35,741 bases of DNA, from assembly GCA_036703985.1 (NCBI GenBank), contig DATNQN010000082.1:1-35741 (forward strand), in the 5' to 3' direction. Every line of letters starts with the position of its first letter. Position 1 is the first letter of the stretch. Position numbers and translations under genes: made by a program. The stretch comes from Leptolyngbyaceae cyanobacterium (GTDB lineage: Bacteria > Cyanobacteriota > Cyanobacteriia > Cyanobacteriales > Aerosakkonemataceae). This document shows positions 25,627 through 33,968 of this stretch, in pieces. Below the pieces are notes generated by a model. That model was given only the letters and a program-made list of their open reading frames with translations. It was not told the origin of the DNA and made no database searches.

Positions 25627-26548
25627 ATGACTTCTATACTAGAGCATATAAACAAAAATCCTCAAGAAACACAACGATTAATTGGTGTGGGGTATCCAGA
25701 GCTACAACAATTAATTCAAAATGCCGAAAAATTACATCAAGAAAATCAAATTTTATCGGAATCAAAGAAAACTAGAATTATATCGGGTGGAGGTGGCCGT
25801 AAACCCAAATTATCTACAGAAGAGCAAAGAATTTTGACTTTAGTATACCTAAGACAAATGACCACATTTCAACTTCTTGGTATTCAGTTTGGAGTAAGTG
25901 AAACAACAGCCAATGATACATTTAATTACTGGCTACCACTACTCATGGAATTGCTACTCTGTAGTTTACTTGAACAAGTAAAAAAAAATTTCAGACTATG
26001 AAATTGTCAAAGAAATCCTCACAGATTATGAATTAATTGTTGATAGCTATGAACAAGTGAGGCAAAGACCGGGAACCCAGAGTGAGCAAGAAAAGTATTA
26101 TTCTCTTAAGAAGAGTAATCATACATTTAAAACCCAAATTATTGTCTTACCAAACGGCAAAGATATTGTGGATGTTATAGCAGGTGAGCCGGGGCCAAAA
26201 AGTGATATAAGTTTATTTCGACCAAATCGCGGATGCTTTGCTCCCGAACAAAAGTTTAAAGGAGATTTAGCTTATAAGGGGGAAGATTTAATTGATACTC
26301 CAACTAAAAAGCCCAGAAAGGGAAAGTTAACCCAAGAACAGAAACAAGAAAATCAAATTTTTTCCGGCCAACGAATATGTGTTGAACACCGAATTCGTAC
26401 CCTCAAAATATTTCGAGTTGTTCAAGAGAAATTTCGGTGAATTCCTAAGAAGTATGAACAAGTAATTATGACTATTTGTGGATTAGTGAGACTCGGAATT
26501 AAATCCCTTATTTTACCAGGAGTGAAAGCTTCTGTTGTCCCTTCATAA
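25627..26548 (+). pseudogene. IS5-superfamily (DDE_Tnp_4) transposase, frameshifted and interrupted
   Basis: The first frame (25627-26001, 124 residues) holds the N-terminal helix-turn-helix part (FGVSETTANDTFNYW). At the run of nine A (25980-25988) the coding moves to the +1 frame, which continues as ISDYEIVKEILTDYELIVDSYEQVRQRP and on to the catalytic region: D in IVDSYEQ, D in GPKSDISLF and E in ICVEHRIRTLKIFRVVQ. That frame hits TGA at 26438-26440, after EKFR, and then stays coding-like (KKYEQVIMTICGLVRL) to TAA at 26546-26548. The frame change at A9 might be programmed slippage, as in some IS families, but the TGA is a true lesion, so the copy is probably dead. Confidence 0.8.
25980..25988 (+). 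other. A9 run at the transposase frame change
   Basis: Nine consecutive A bases lie exactly where the transposase reading frame moves by +1. Such runs promote transcriptional or ribosomal slippage and are also hot spots for indels, so both readings remain open. Confidence 0.5.
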
Positions 26549-26698
26549 AATATGGCAAATTCCTCGATTTTTAAGCTGAGTTAGCAATAGTTATAAACTC
26601 AAAACCTTATTTTATAGTGTAGGGTAGGTAATCATCTGTGCCTTTACTTAAAGAATAAAAGCTAGTCAGAGAGCAGCTTTGAGAGTTTCGGGAGATGT

Positions 26699-27478
26699 CT
26701 ATTAGACAAAAATGGAGCAAGTTCTCTAGGGGAACAACAAAAAGTTTTACGCCCAGTTATCCGGTTACTCAGAAGGTATAAATTAGTTATCATTGGCGAC
26801 CGGGAATTTCATAGTGTTGAACTAGCACAGTGGTTACACCGTCAGAACATAAGCTTTGTATTCCGCCAAAAAAAGGACACTACTTTCCGCCAAAAAAGAC
26901 AAAAATTTCAATCTTTAAAAAGCCTCGAAATAAAGCCAGGCTCAAAAAAGTTTTATAGAGATATAATTTGGAGTCAAAATCAAGGGTTATTCCGGTTTAA
27001 TCTTGCTATCTATTGTCCAAGGAAATATAAGGGTAAACAAAAAGATGAACCTCTCTACCTTTTAACCAATCTTGAGGATTGCCAAAGTACATTATCAGCT
27101 TATAGTAAACGTTTTGGCATAGAAGCTATGTTTAAAGATTGTAAAACAGGGGGCTATAATCTCGAAGATTCCAAAGCTTCCCCCGAAAGGTTAGTAAGAT
27201 TAATATTACTCATTGCTTTGGCCATGACAGCCGCATGGTTACATGGAAAAAAAACTGTTCAGGGGGGACAACAAGCATATATTTGTAGGCTCTCTGAAAG
27301 CCATAGAAATAGGAAAAGGCATAGCAACTTTTGGGTTGGTTTATATGGTCATAATTGGATAGTTGCCTTTCAGGAGTGCCTTAAATGGGTAGAGGAACTA
27401 ATTGCTTGTATTCCCCATAAGCGCCGATTTTATGAGCAGGGCTTGAGGGCTATAAAGCTTATACAGCAACCATTCTAG
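26699..27478 (+). pseudogene. IS4-family transposase, 5'-truncated
   Basis: The frame is open without stops from the junction with the IS5-type element to TAG at 27476-27478. It begins L-L-D-K and continues LGEQQKVLRPVIRLLRRY, which matches the middle of IS4-type transposases. The second catalytic Asp is in VIIGDREFHS, and the YREK signature is intact as Y-S-K-R-F-G-I-E followed by K seven residues on (YSKRFGIEAMFKDCK). The N-terminal part with the first catalytic Asp is missing, so it cannot work. No right-hand inverted repeat was identified. Confidence 0.85.
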
Positions 27479-27480
27479 CG

Positions 27481-27612
27481 GGCTTGTCTCCCCCTGAAGT
27501 GCCGGTGCAGCAATTTGTTTCCTCCTACTTTGATGCCGAGAGATCCGCTACGGTGGTTCCCAGCGGTGTTAATAACCTGTATTATGTTTGGAGCCGACCT
27601 CAGAAGCTATGA
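27481..27612 (+). pseudogene. Remnant of an unknown gene 3' end beside the IS4 relic
   Basis: In the frame one base behind the transposase (+2), translation reads GLSPPEVPVQQFVSSYFDAE and on to LYYVWSRPQKL before TGA (43 codons). The frame is also open back to about 27434 inside the transposase end. The composition looks coding, but no family is recognised. It is possibly the tail of the gene into which the IS4 element landed. An accidental open frame is the alternative. Confidence 0.3.
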
Positions 27613-27775
27613 AATGAAGTATTTGCTCAGGTGACACCAGCCCCTTTATGTTCAACAGCTTGTTATGGCAGCGGAGATGTATTTAGTGCAAATATCCTGT
27701 TCTGAGAGTTGCTTTTTATCCATGTGCCGCTCTTTTTTCAGCCATTTTTATGTCAATTTGATTTCACCAACCTTT

Positions 27776-27812
27776 AAAAAGAAGTAGCCCCCTGCCAAAA
27801 GTAACTTCCTTT
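27776..27812 (-). terminator. Possible intrinsic terminator of the prenyltransferase operon
   Basis: On the minus strand AAAGGAAGT and ACTTCTTTTT can pair over 9 base pairs with one G-T wobble around a loop of about 18 bases, and the second arm itself ends in T5. It lies about 65-100 bases after the stop of the minus-strand prenyltransferase-HDO gene. The long loop weakens the call. Confidence 0.35.
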
Positions 27813-27874
27813 AAAAATTGAACCCAAACATTTGCTTATACATTTCTATCATAGCCTCTGTAAAAGTGGAAAGG

Positions 27875-29761
27875 TTATATTTCTGCACGAAAGTTATCGA
27901 TGTAAAGCTCGTCAAGTGAACGCCAAAGTGCTGTATGAACACCCATCACACCGCGATAAATCGATTCGATATTGCTAGGAGTATCTGGAACCAAACGAGC
28001 TAAAATAATTGATTCCTCAGCATGGTCACCCTCAACTTCATTATGTTGTGTTAACCAGCGCATTTTATTGCGATCCAATTGGTATGGTTGAGTTTTAAGA
28101 AGCTGTCCTACAGCACTGATCATCTGGGAGGCACAAATCTCTCCCTCCATCAGTGCACCCAGTCCCTCAAGCCCATCCTCGGACATATAGTGCTTGGCAA
28201 GTTTTACTCCCAAGAGCCTGCCGCTATCAAGCCGAGACTCATCAAAATCAGGTGGGCGCAGTGTGTCAAGAGCTTCGAGAAACGAAATCATTAAGAAACT
28301 ATGGGCTTGATCAATATCCCCATTACCCAGTTCTTCATTCAGTTGTCGTGCCAACAGCGTCCGTATCCGGTCATCTTCTACTCGTGCAGTAACCATCGCC
28401 AGCCACCGCACGAAATACTTTGATGTCCCTTCATAGGTGTTTCGCACAAGTTGCCAGATTCCGGCACTGTTATTTTCTTCTCGCAAAAGACGACAAATGT
28501 ATGGGTGTTCGCTGAGATCGTAAGCGGCAGCGCATCGGATTACAGATTCTACTGAGTTAAATACATAGGGATTGGGGGTTGGTGCAGGGATGCTGCCATT
28601 TGGATATACCTTTCTTGTTTCAGAGGCTAGATATATGGTTAGCTGTGCTACGTTTTGTCGTCGAAATGCAATCCAGCTTTGCATCCCAACTCCAGCATCC
28701 AACGGTCGATTTGCATAGCCTGAGATTAGAGAGTCGTAGGTATCAGGAGCTATTTTGTGGTGTTTGAGATACTCATACACTCGCTGATAAACTACCGCAT
28801 CATTTTGAGCATAGGCACATACCGGAACATATACCGTGATAGCAGTTGGCTTTAATTTGCTCTCAATGAATGCCGAACAAGTAAACATTGCACGTTCGGT
28901 AAGGCAATCCTGATTTGCACTCATTGTCCGTACAAAATTGCTAACTTCCCCAGGAGTATAGTTTTCGGCAACTCTGCACGCAGATTCAATCTCGTCTGCA
29001 CTCGCATTATGGTGACGAATATAGACTTTGACTCTTGCCTTTTCGTCATTTGTTAGATCTAATGCAAAATACTTGAGTTCATCAAGGTAGGGGCCACGTT
29101 GTGCTGTCTGGCAAATTGAAGACCAAGCATAGTCAATGCCAAGCCGATGCAGTGCTTTCTCCGTCAGAGATTGTGCGCGAGTCTCTCCTAACGCCTGTGG
29201 ATTGAAATATGCTTTGAATTGGGGTGGCTGTTCTCGGTCAAACACCACTGAATGCCAGAGTGCAAACTTCCCTTGCATTTTTTCAGGGAGAAAGATGTCC
29301 TGTATCTTCCTGAAGCGTGTCAAATCTGCGCCAAACTCACACTCGATTCGTTCGGTAAAAGCGAGTGCAGCAGCACGATAGGATATCAAAGTAGGTTCTT
29401 CACCCGGTGCCTCCAAAAGGACTCGCACTTGAACCCGTCCTTCGGAGATGACAACAGAAAATTCAATAGGCGTGTTATCGTCGCTGATGTCTGAAACCCA
29501 TCCTGTCTCACCATTGATTGCAGCTTCATCCCAGTCAGAGACTAAGCTCTCAAAAGTATTTAGTACATTCGCAGTAGCATCCCCAAACCCAGCAGAAATA
29601 CATAGTGCTTCTAATCGGTGCATATAAAAAGTTGTGATGGAGACAGGGCGAGTCCCATCATCTTTGGAGTAGGAAAGCGCAAAGCTATCTGCTGCCTTAT
29701 TTAAGCGGTAATCAAAACTGTTCATAAGTCTTTGAATTTCTACAACGTTTCTTCGTAACAC
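27875..29761 (-). CDS. DMATS-type aromatic prenyltransferase fused to a haem-oxygenase-like diiron oxidase (HDO)
   Basis: 628 residues. Residues of about 35-385 show the prenyltransferase-barrel motifs of the tryptophan dimethylallyltransferase family: TPIEFS (E100, place of the catalytic Glu), QFKAYFNPQALGE (K183, Y185), RVKVYIRH (R243-x-K245-x-Y247, the diphosphate-binding triad of the family), ITVYVPV (Y311) and LTIYLAS (Y377). Residues of about 405-625 form an HDO domain: E476/E477 in NEELGNGD, H487, a Glu at 539 or 541, and H573-x3-E577-x2-H580 where the family usually has H-x3-D-x2-H. No signal peptide is seen, so it is cytoplasmic. The family transfers a prenyl group to an indole or other aromatic ring; the fused domain could then oxidise or fragment the product. 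Start is GTG at 29761 (or ATG at 29725), without a clear ribosome binding site. The flavoprotein gene ends 7 bases upstream, so the two are one operon. Confidence 0.8.
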   Translation of the reverse strand: MLRRNVVEIQRLMNSFDYRLNKAADSFALSYSKDDGTRPVSITTFYMHRLEALCISAGFGDATANVLNTFESLVSDWDEAAINGETGWVSDISDDNTPIEFSVVISEGRVQVRVLLEAPGEEPTLISYRAAALAFTERIECEFGADLTRFRKIQDIFLPEKMQGKFALWHSVVFDREQPPQFKAYFNPQALGETRAQSLTEKALHRLGIDYAWSSICQTAQRGPYLDELKYFALDLTNDEKARVKVYIRHHNASADEIESACRVAENYTPGEVSNFVRTMSANQDCLTERAMFTCSAFIESKLKPTAITVYVPVCAYAQNDAVVYQRVYEYLKHHKIAPDTYDSLISGYANRPLDAGVGMQSWIAFRRQNVAQLTIYLASETRKVYPNGSIPAPTPNPYVFNSVESVIRCAAAYDLSEHPYICRLLREENNSAGIWQLVRNTYEGTSKYFVRWLAMVTARVEDDRIRTLLARQLNEELGNGDIDQAHSFLMISFLEALDTLRPPDFDESRLDSGRLLGVKLAKHYMSEDGLEGLGALMEGEICASQMISAVGQLLKTQPYQLDRNKMRWLTQHNEVEGDHAEESIILARLVPDTPSNIESIYRGVMGVHTALWRSLDELYIDNFRAEI

Positions 29762-29768
29762 GCCAGAC

Positions 29769-31241
29769 TCAGAAAATACCGAGTCCTGGAGTCAAGATAC
29801 CTTTAGGATCAAACTTGGTCTTGGCTGCCTTTATGCGAGACCACTCCTGCCCATAGTGTTTACGCCAGTCTTGATGATTAAAGCGTAGGCTACCAATGGG
29901 GTATCGAGTCCCGCCTACTGAGAGAGCCTGGTCGTAGAACAATCTATTTCGCTCCTCAACCATCTGTGAAGCATACGCAGCGTTGAAGCCTGGAGAGTCA
30001 GCCACTGTCAGTATATCGAATAAAAAAACAAGGTCATCGTCTGGTAAACGAAATAGTGGTTGCTGAGCGGTAGACCTTTTAAGAGGGAAAAGTAGAACAA
30101 AGCCATAGATGCCTACGTCTTCGGGAGACAATTTTGGCAGGACGGTTTCAATATAGGACTCTACTGCTTTGTCTGGAAGAAATGTGTCGAACCAAGGGTG
30201 CATAAACCCCTCGAACTTACCATTTGACTGGAGATAGGCAATGAAGTTATCTACCTGTGTTTGAGACTCAATATAGGTACTGTCGATCTCCATCTGAGTA
30301 CCTGGTGTGTACGATAAGTTGCGGTGAAGGTAGGCCATATCGGGTAGGGATGGCGCATCATAAAATAATGAGGTGTAAAGCTCATAAAACCATTTGCTGG
30401 AGGCTGGATCTCGCTTCATTCCCCCCCATACTTTATCGAGTTCTTCTCGTTCAACTAGTATTCGCATATCCGCCAAGAACATAGCCAGGTCTTCGTAGCG
30501 AATTGTCCAATCAAGGCTCCGCGTTGGTATTGGCATTAGACGTAACTTTGCCTGGACGATAATGCCGTATTGACCGATACCTGCTAGTACAGCGTTGAAA
30601 AGTTCTGGATTCTGCTCGCGTGAACATACCTCAATATCTCCCGAACCTGTAACGACGGTAAGTTCAAGAACTTGATCAACTTGTACACCTCGCTTGTATG
30701 ACATACCGCTAATGCCTCCCATTGAAAGAGTTCCCCCAATAGAAAGACCGATGAAACCAGTCAAAACAGGTGGTGACTGACCATCTTTGAGTGTATGTTC
30801 AAGCAGGTTACGCCAAGTTGATCCCGCATCGACTACGGCATAGCCAGGCTTGATCTCATGGACTGTATTAAGAGTACGCATATCGATTACAAGTCCAGCA
30901 TCAACTTGGCTTTGTCCATCTGTTGAGTGGCCTTGTCCCCTTGCTACGATAGGAATTCCGTGAATATAGCAAAATCGAACCATTCGTTGCACATCACTAA
31001 TTGAGCCAGGACAAAGTACAGCAATCGGTTTATTAAACACGACAAAGCCAACATCTTGACCAAACTTGGCACAACTTTTAGCATCAGTGATGAGTTTGCC
31101 TTCAAGCAAAGGTGCAGTTTGGAATATCCGAGAGGAGTTGGTACTTTCCAATATGTCTGCACTAGCTGTTGAATTGAATCCCATAAAAGTCAATCCAGTG
31201 GTTGCGCCCGCCAACTTTATGAAATCACGTCGAGTTTTCAT
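29769..31241 (-). CDS. Tat-exported FAD oxidoreductase of the cytokinin-dehydrogenase type
   Basis: 490 residues. MKTRRDFIKLAGATTG is a twin-arginine signal. The FAD-binding_4 (PCMH/BBE) domain covers about 60-240, with RGQGHSTDGQ whose H105 matches the His that binds FAD covalently in cytokinin dehydrogenases, and IGGTLSMGGISG. The C-terminal half resembles the cytokinin-dehydrogenase substrate domain: HPWFDTFLP, FVLLFPLKRS, and an ending W-RKHYGQEW...FDPKGILTPG-IF. The usual W-T-D-Y segment with the catalytic Asp reads L-T-G-F here (160-163), so the Asp is replaced by Gly. The substrate is therefore probably not an ordinary cytokinin. It is the first gene of a two-gene operon with the prenyltransferase fusion. 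Its export, against a cytoplasmic partner, would place its step outside the membrane. There is no clear Shine-Dalgarno. Confidence 0.85.
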   Translation of the reverse strand: MKTRRDFIKLAGATTGLTFMGFNSTASADILESTNSSRIFQTAPLLEGKLITDAKSCAKFGQDVGFVVFNKPIAVLCPGSISDVQRMVRFCYIHGIPIVARGQGHSTDGQSQVDAGLVIDMRTLNTVHEIKPGYAVVDAGSTWRNLLEHTLKDGQSPPVLTGFIGLSIGGTLSMGGISGMSYKRGVQVDQVLELTVVTGSGDIEVCSREQNPELFNAVLAGIGQYGIIVQAKLRLMPIPTRSLDWTIRYEDLAMFLADMRILVEREELDKVWGGMKRDPASSKWFYELYTSLFYDAPSLPDMAYLHRNLSYTPGTQMEIDSTYIESQTQVDNFIAYLQSNGKFEGFMHPWFDTFLPDKAVESYIETVLPKLSPEDVGIYGFVLLFPLKRSTAQQPLFRLPDDDLVFLFDILTVADSPGFNAAYASQMVEERNRLFYDQALSVGGTRYPIGSLRFNHQDWRKHYGQEWSRIKAAKTKFDPKGILTPGLGIF

Positions 31242-31814
31242 GGGGTCTTAACTTTATCTTAATAGTGTGGTTGCCTAAATCGAAGAAAACTTTCTTACAG
31301 AAAGTTGGTGTTACCCGAAACTTCAGAGCAGAAATCACTGAAATCATATGTCAAATATGCTAGCAAGATTATAGTGGCTGAAACTTTATGTCAAAATAAA
31401 ATACTAAGACAAAAGTGGAGGTAATAAACCTTTACAAAAGTTAAACATAATCTTTATATAACCCTAGTAGAAACATTTCATCTAAATCCTGTACACTACT
31501 TTTCTTAGATGTCTAATAAATACAGTGATGGGAACCATTACCAAAGTAATGATATTATGAATATCATGTTAGCTTGGTTCTAAAGCTACTATAATACACT
31601 ATAAAACTTCTTCCATATAGCGCTACTCTGGACAACAAATTACTCCAATATCATCTAAACAAAATAAAATTAGGGAGGATATTTTAATTAAAAGTGTTTT
31701 ACTTTAAAAAAATAAATGACAATTAAGGATGAATTGATTGTGACTATTTACGTGTTAAAATTTTAAACAATGACTTAGTATTCTTTTAGTTTAAGCTAAG
31801 CCCTAAAGTTCATT
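31242..31814. promoter_or_regulatory. Divergent intergenic region between flavoprotein operon and P450
   Basis: 573 AT-rich bases between genes that point away from each other, so promoters for both should lie here. Short inverted repeats are visible (for instance ATGATATT...AATATCAT around 31549-31567), which could bind a dimeric regulator. No -10/-35 pair can be assigned with confidence, and no gene is seen. Confidence 0.4.
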
Positions 31815-33143
31815 ATGACATCCAAAAAAATCCCCATCTCTCTCTGCTTACCTCCCGGTCAGTTTGGTCTTCCTATTATTGGAGAAACAATTAGCTTTTT
31901 GAAAGATCCTAATTTTGTCAATAAAAGACAACAAAAATATGGAGAAATATTTAAAACCCATGTCCTTGGACGTCCTATGATCATTATGATAGGTGCAGAT
32001 GCAAACCGTTTTTTATTTACTAATGAAAATGAGTATTTTATTCCTAATTGGCCACCTAGTACCCAAGCCTTAATAGGGCAGCATTCATTATCAATGCAAT
32101 TCGGTGACATTCATAAGTCACGTCGTAAAATTTTATCTCAAGTCTTTCAGTCTAGAGCTTTAGTGAATTATACGACTGTTATGCAAGATATTACTCATTA
32201 TTATTTGCAAAAATGGGAACAAATGGAAACCTTTACTTGGTATCCTGAATTACGAAAATATACATTTGATATTGCTTGTAAATTATTAGTGGGAAAAGAG
32301 CAAGCTGCCGATACTCCTTTAAGAAAACTATATGATGATTGGTGTGATGGGCTATTTACAATTCCTCTGCGGTTACCTGGAACGAAATTTAATCGTGCTC
32401 TTAAAAGCCGCCAGTTATTACTAAAAGAAACAGAAAAGCTAATTCGCCAACGTCAACAACAATCCAAATCTGGGGAAGATGCGTTAGGATTACTAATACA
32501 AGCACAAGATGAAGAGGGAAATAAACTTAGCCTTGAAGAACTCAAAGATCAAATCTTACTTTTATTATTTACAGGGCATGAAACTTTAACCTCTGCAATT
32601 GCCTCTTTTTGCTTACAAGTTGCTAAACATCCTAATATTTTAGCCAAAATTAGAGCAGAGCAACAGCAGTTTACTTTCAATAAATTTATGACTTTTGATG
32701 ATCTAAAATCCATGACATATTTAGAACAGGTTATGAAGGAAGTATTACGCTTTGCTCCTCCTCTTAATGCCGGATTTAGAGAAGTTACTCAAGATTGTGA
32801 ATATAACGGTTATTTGATTCCTAAAGGATGGTCTATCTTATATCATATCGACAAAACCCATCAAGATGAAATTATTTATGCTCAACCGCAACAATTTGAT
32901 CCTGAACGTTTTAGTGAAGAACGCAATGAAGATAAAGCAAAAGTTTTTAGTTGGGTGCCTTTTGGTGGGGGAATGCGAGAATGTATTGGCAAAGAATTTG
33001 CTAAATTAGAAATGAAAGTATTTGCATCACTTTTAGTTAGGAATTATGATTGGCATCTTCTACCTGATCAAGAATTGGAATTTGTTGTAACTCCGACTCC
33101 CCGTTTCCGTGATAGGTTAAAAGTGCAGTTAAGACGGTTATAA
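31815..33143 (+). CDS. Cytochrome P450, CYP120-like
   Basis: 442 residues, a normal soluble P450 length. The N-terminus LPPGQFGLPIIGET is the proline-rich hinge. The I helix is FTGHETLTS (252-260), the ExxR pair E309/R312 is in KEVLR, and the haem-ligand loop FGGGMRECIG has C390. The sequence resembles remembered CYP120A1 of Synechocystis over the whole length, for example KRQQKYGEIFKT, RFLFTNENE, KSRRKIL, LKDQILLLLFTGHET and VVTPTPR. CYP120A1 hydroxylates retinoic acid; terpenoid-like substrates are therefore plausible. It diverges from the prenyltransferase/flavoprotein operon. It is more AT-rich than that pair, so it may be native and only by chance a neighbour, or it may tailor a prenylated product. 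Confidence 0.93.
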   Translation: MTSKKIPISLCLPPGQFGLPIIGETISFLKDPNFVNKRQQKYGEIFKTHVLGRPMIIMIGADANRFLFTNENEYFIPNWPPSTQALIGQHSLSMQFGDIHKSRRKILSQVFQSRALVNYTTVMQDITHYYLQKWEQMETFTWYPELRKYTFDIACKLLVGKEQAADTPLRKLYDDWCDGLFTIPLRLPGTKFNRALKSRQLLLKETEKLIRQRQQQSKSGEDALGLLIQAQDEEGNKLSLEELKDQILLLLFTGHETLTSAIASFCLQVAKHPNILAKIRAEQQQFTFNKFMTFDDLKSMTYLEQVMKEVLRFAPPLNAGFREVTQDCEYNGYLIPKGWSILYHIDKTHQDEIIYAQPQQFDPERFSEERNEDKAKVFSWVPFGGGMRECIGKEFAKLEMKVFASLLVRNYDWHLLPDQELEFVVTPTPRFRDRLKVQLRRL

Positions 33144-33263
33144 AATTAGGAAATTGTTGTTATACAGAATATGTGTAAAGTAGGCTATAGGGTAAAGTCT
33201 TGTAAAGAAATCGTCGGTTCACATTGAATTCTTTCTTTTCAGAACACCAGCATCATCGCCTCA
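33144..33263. other. Intergenic, no feature seen
   Basis: The 120 bases after the P450 stop hold no gene, and no convincing terminator could be drawn. Confidence 0.3.
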
Positions 33264-33575
33264 TCAAATGTCATCGACCAGCCAAATCAATACTCCATCT
33301 TTAACTGTTATTTGGTTGGCATAGCAGGTCACCAGCCAAGCCATTTGCTCAAAATCACAGATGGCCTCCCACAGCTGATAGTATTTAGGGTTGCCTTAAA
33401 ATAACCCATATTTCACTTGTTCTCACCGGCCACATAAGCTTTTGTGCTGTTTGGGGTAACTATAACTGAGTTGCCAATCATAGTTGGCAAGGGGCCGTTT
33501 AAATTTCAGATTTGACACAATGGGTAAGCCAATCTTAGGAATTTCGGCTTTTTTGGCAATCCTCAAAACTTTTTG
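33264..33575 (-). pseudogene. Decayed gene of unknown family
   Basis: One minus-strand frame reads coding-like across about 310 bases but carries two internal stops. Segments are VLRIAKKAEIPKIGLPIV, LKFKRPLANYDWQLSYSYP, stop, EQVKYGLF, stop, then NPKYYQLWEAICDFEQMAW and NQITVKDGVLIWLVDD before two stops. The residue composition is protein-like on both sides of each stop. No family was recognised. A shared chance frame cannot be excluded. Confidence 0.35.
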
Positions 33576-33968
33576 TCAAGGCAAAGTGTCTGGCCGGTTT
33601 AGTAATTATTTGAAATAATACAGTCTAGTCTTGTAGAAAAATCATCTTTACTGATGAACATCTGTACTTGTAGAAACAGGAGAGTCAAATTTTTTATCCT
33701 GACTTGTCTATGAATTTGTCATAACCCCACCAATAAATAAAGTGCTAGTAATAGACGGGTATTTAATCGCTCGGAAGCCGTGCGTTTAATAAAATTAAAC
33801 TAATCTTCTTTGGACGTTCTTGTTCACAATTTAAATTGTTATATTTTTACTACCATCGACTCTAATGCAAACCCTAGTCTTTTAGCTTTTTTATTATCCT
33901 GTCAAATCTATAGCTTTACAAGTTATGATTTACTTTGTTTATATTTTATCGAACATCTTCTTACTTTG
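33576..33968. other. Intergenic, AT-rich, no intact gene
   Basis: A frame open from a TTG at 33810 leads into the rhodanese fragment, but its first 53 residues are hydrophobic and aromatic-rich and have no likeness to rhodanese. I see no other feature here. Confidence 0.3.

Larger units (their letters stand above)
25560..26700 (+). mobile_element. Defective IS5-superfamily insertion sequence
   Basis: The ends are inverted repeats: AGACATCTCCGAAA at 25560-25573 and, on the other strand, AGACATCTCCCGAAA at 26700-26686 (one-base indel). Between them is a DDE_Tnp_4-type transposase split by a frameshift and an in-frame stop. On its right the element abuts the interior of an IS4-type transposase gene; the left half of that gene is not found on its left, so insertion was joined with a deletion. 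No convincing target-site duplication is seen. Confidence 0.75.

Noticed and set aside
28079-29494. Plus-strand frames opposite the prenyltransferase-HDO gene
   Set aside because: Shadows of the minus-strand gene, whose motifs run through the whole length.
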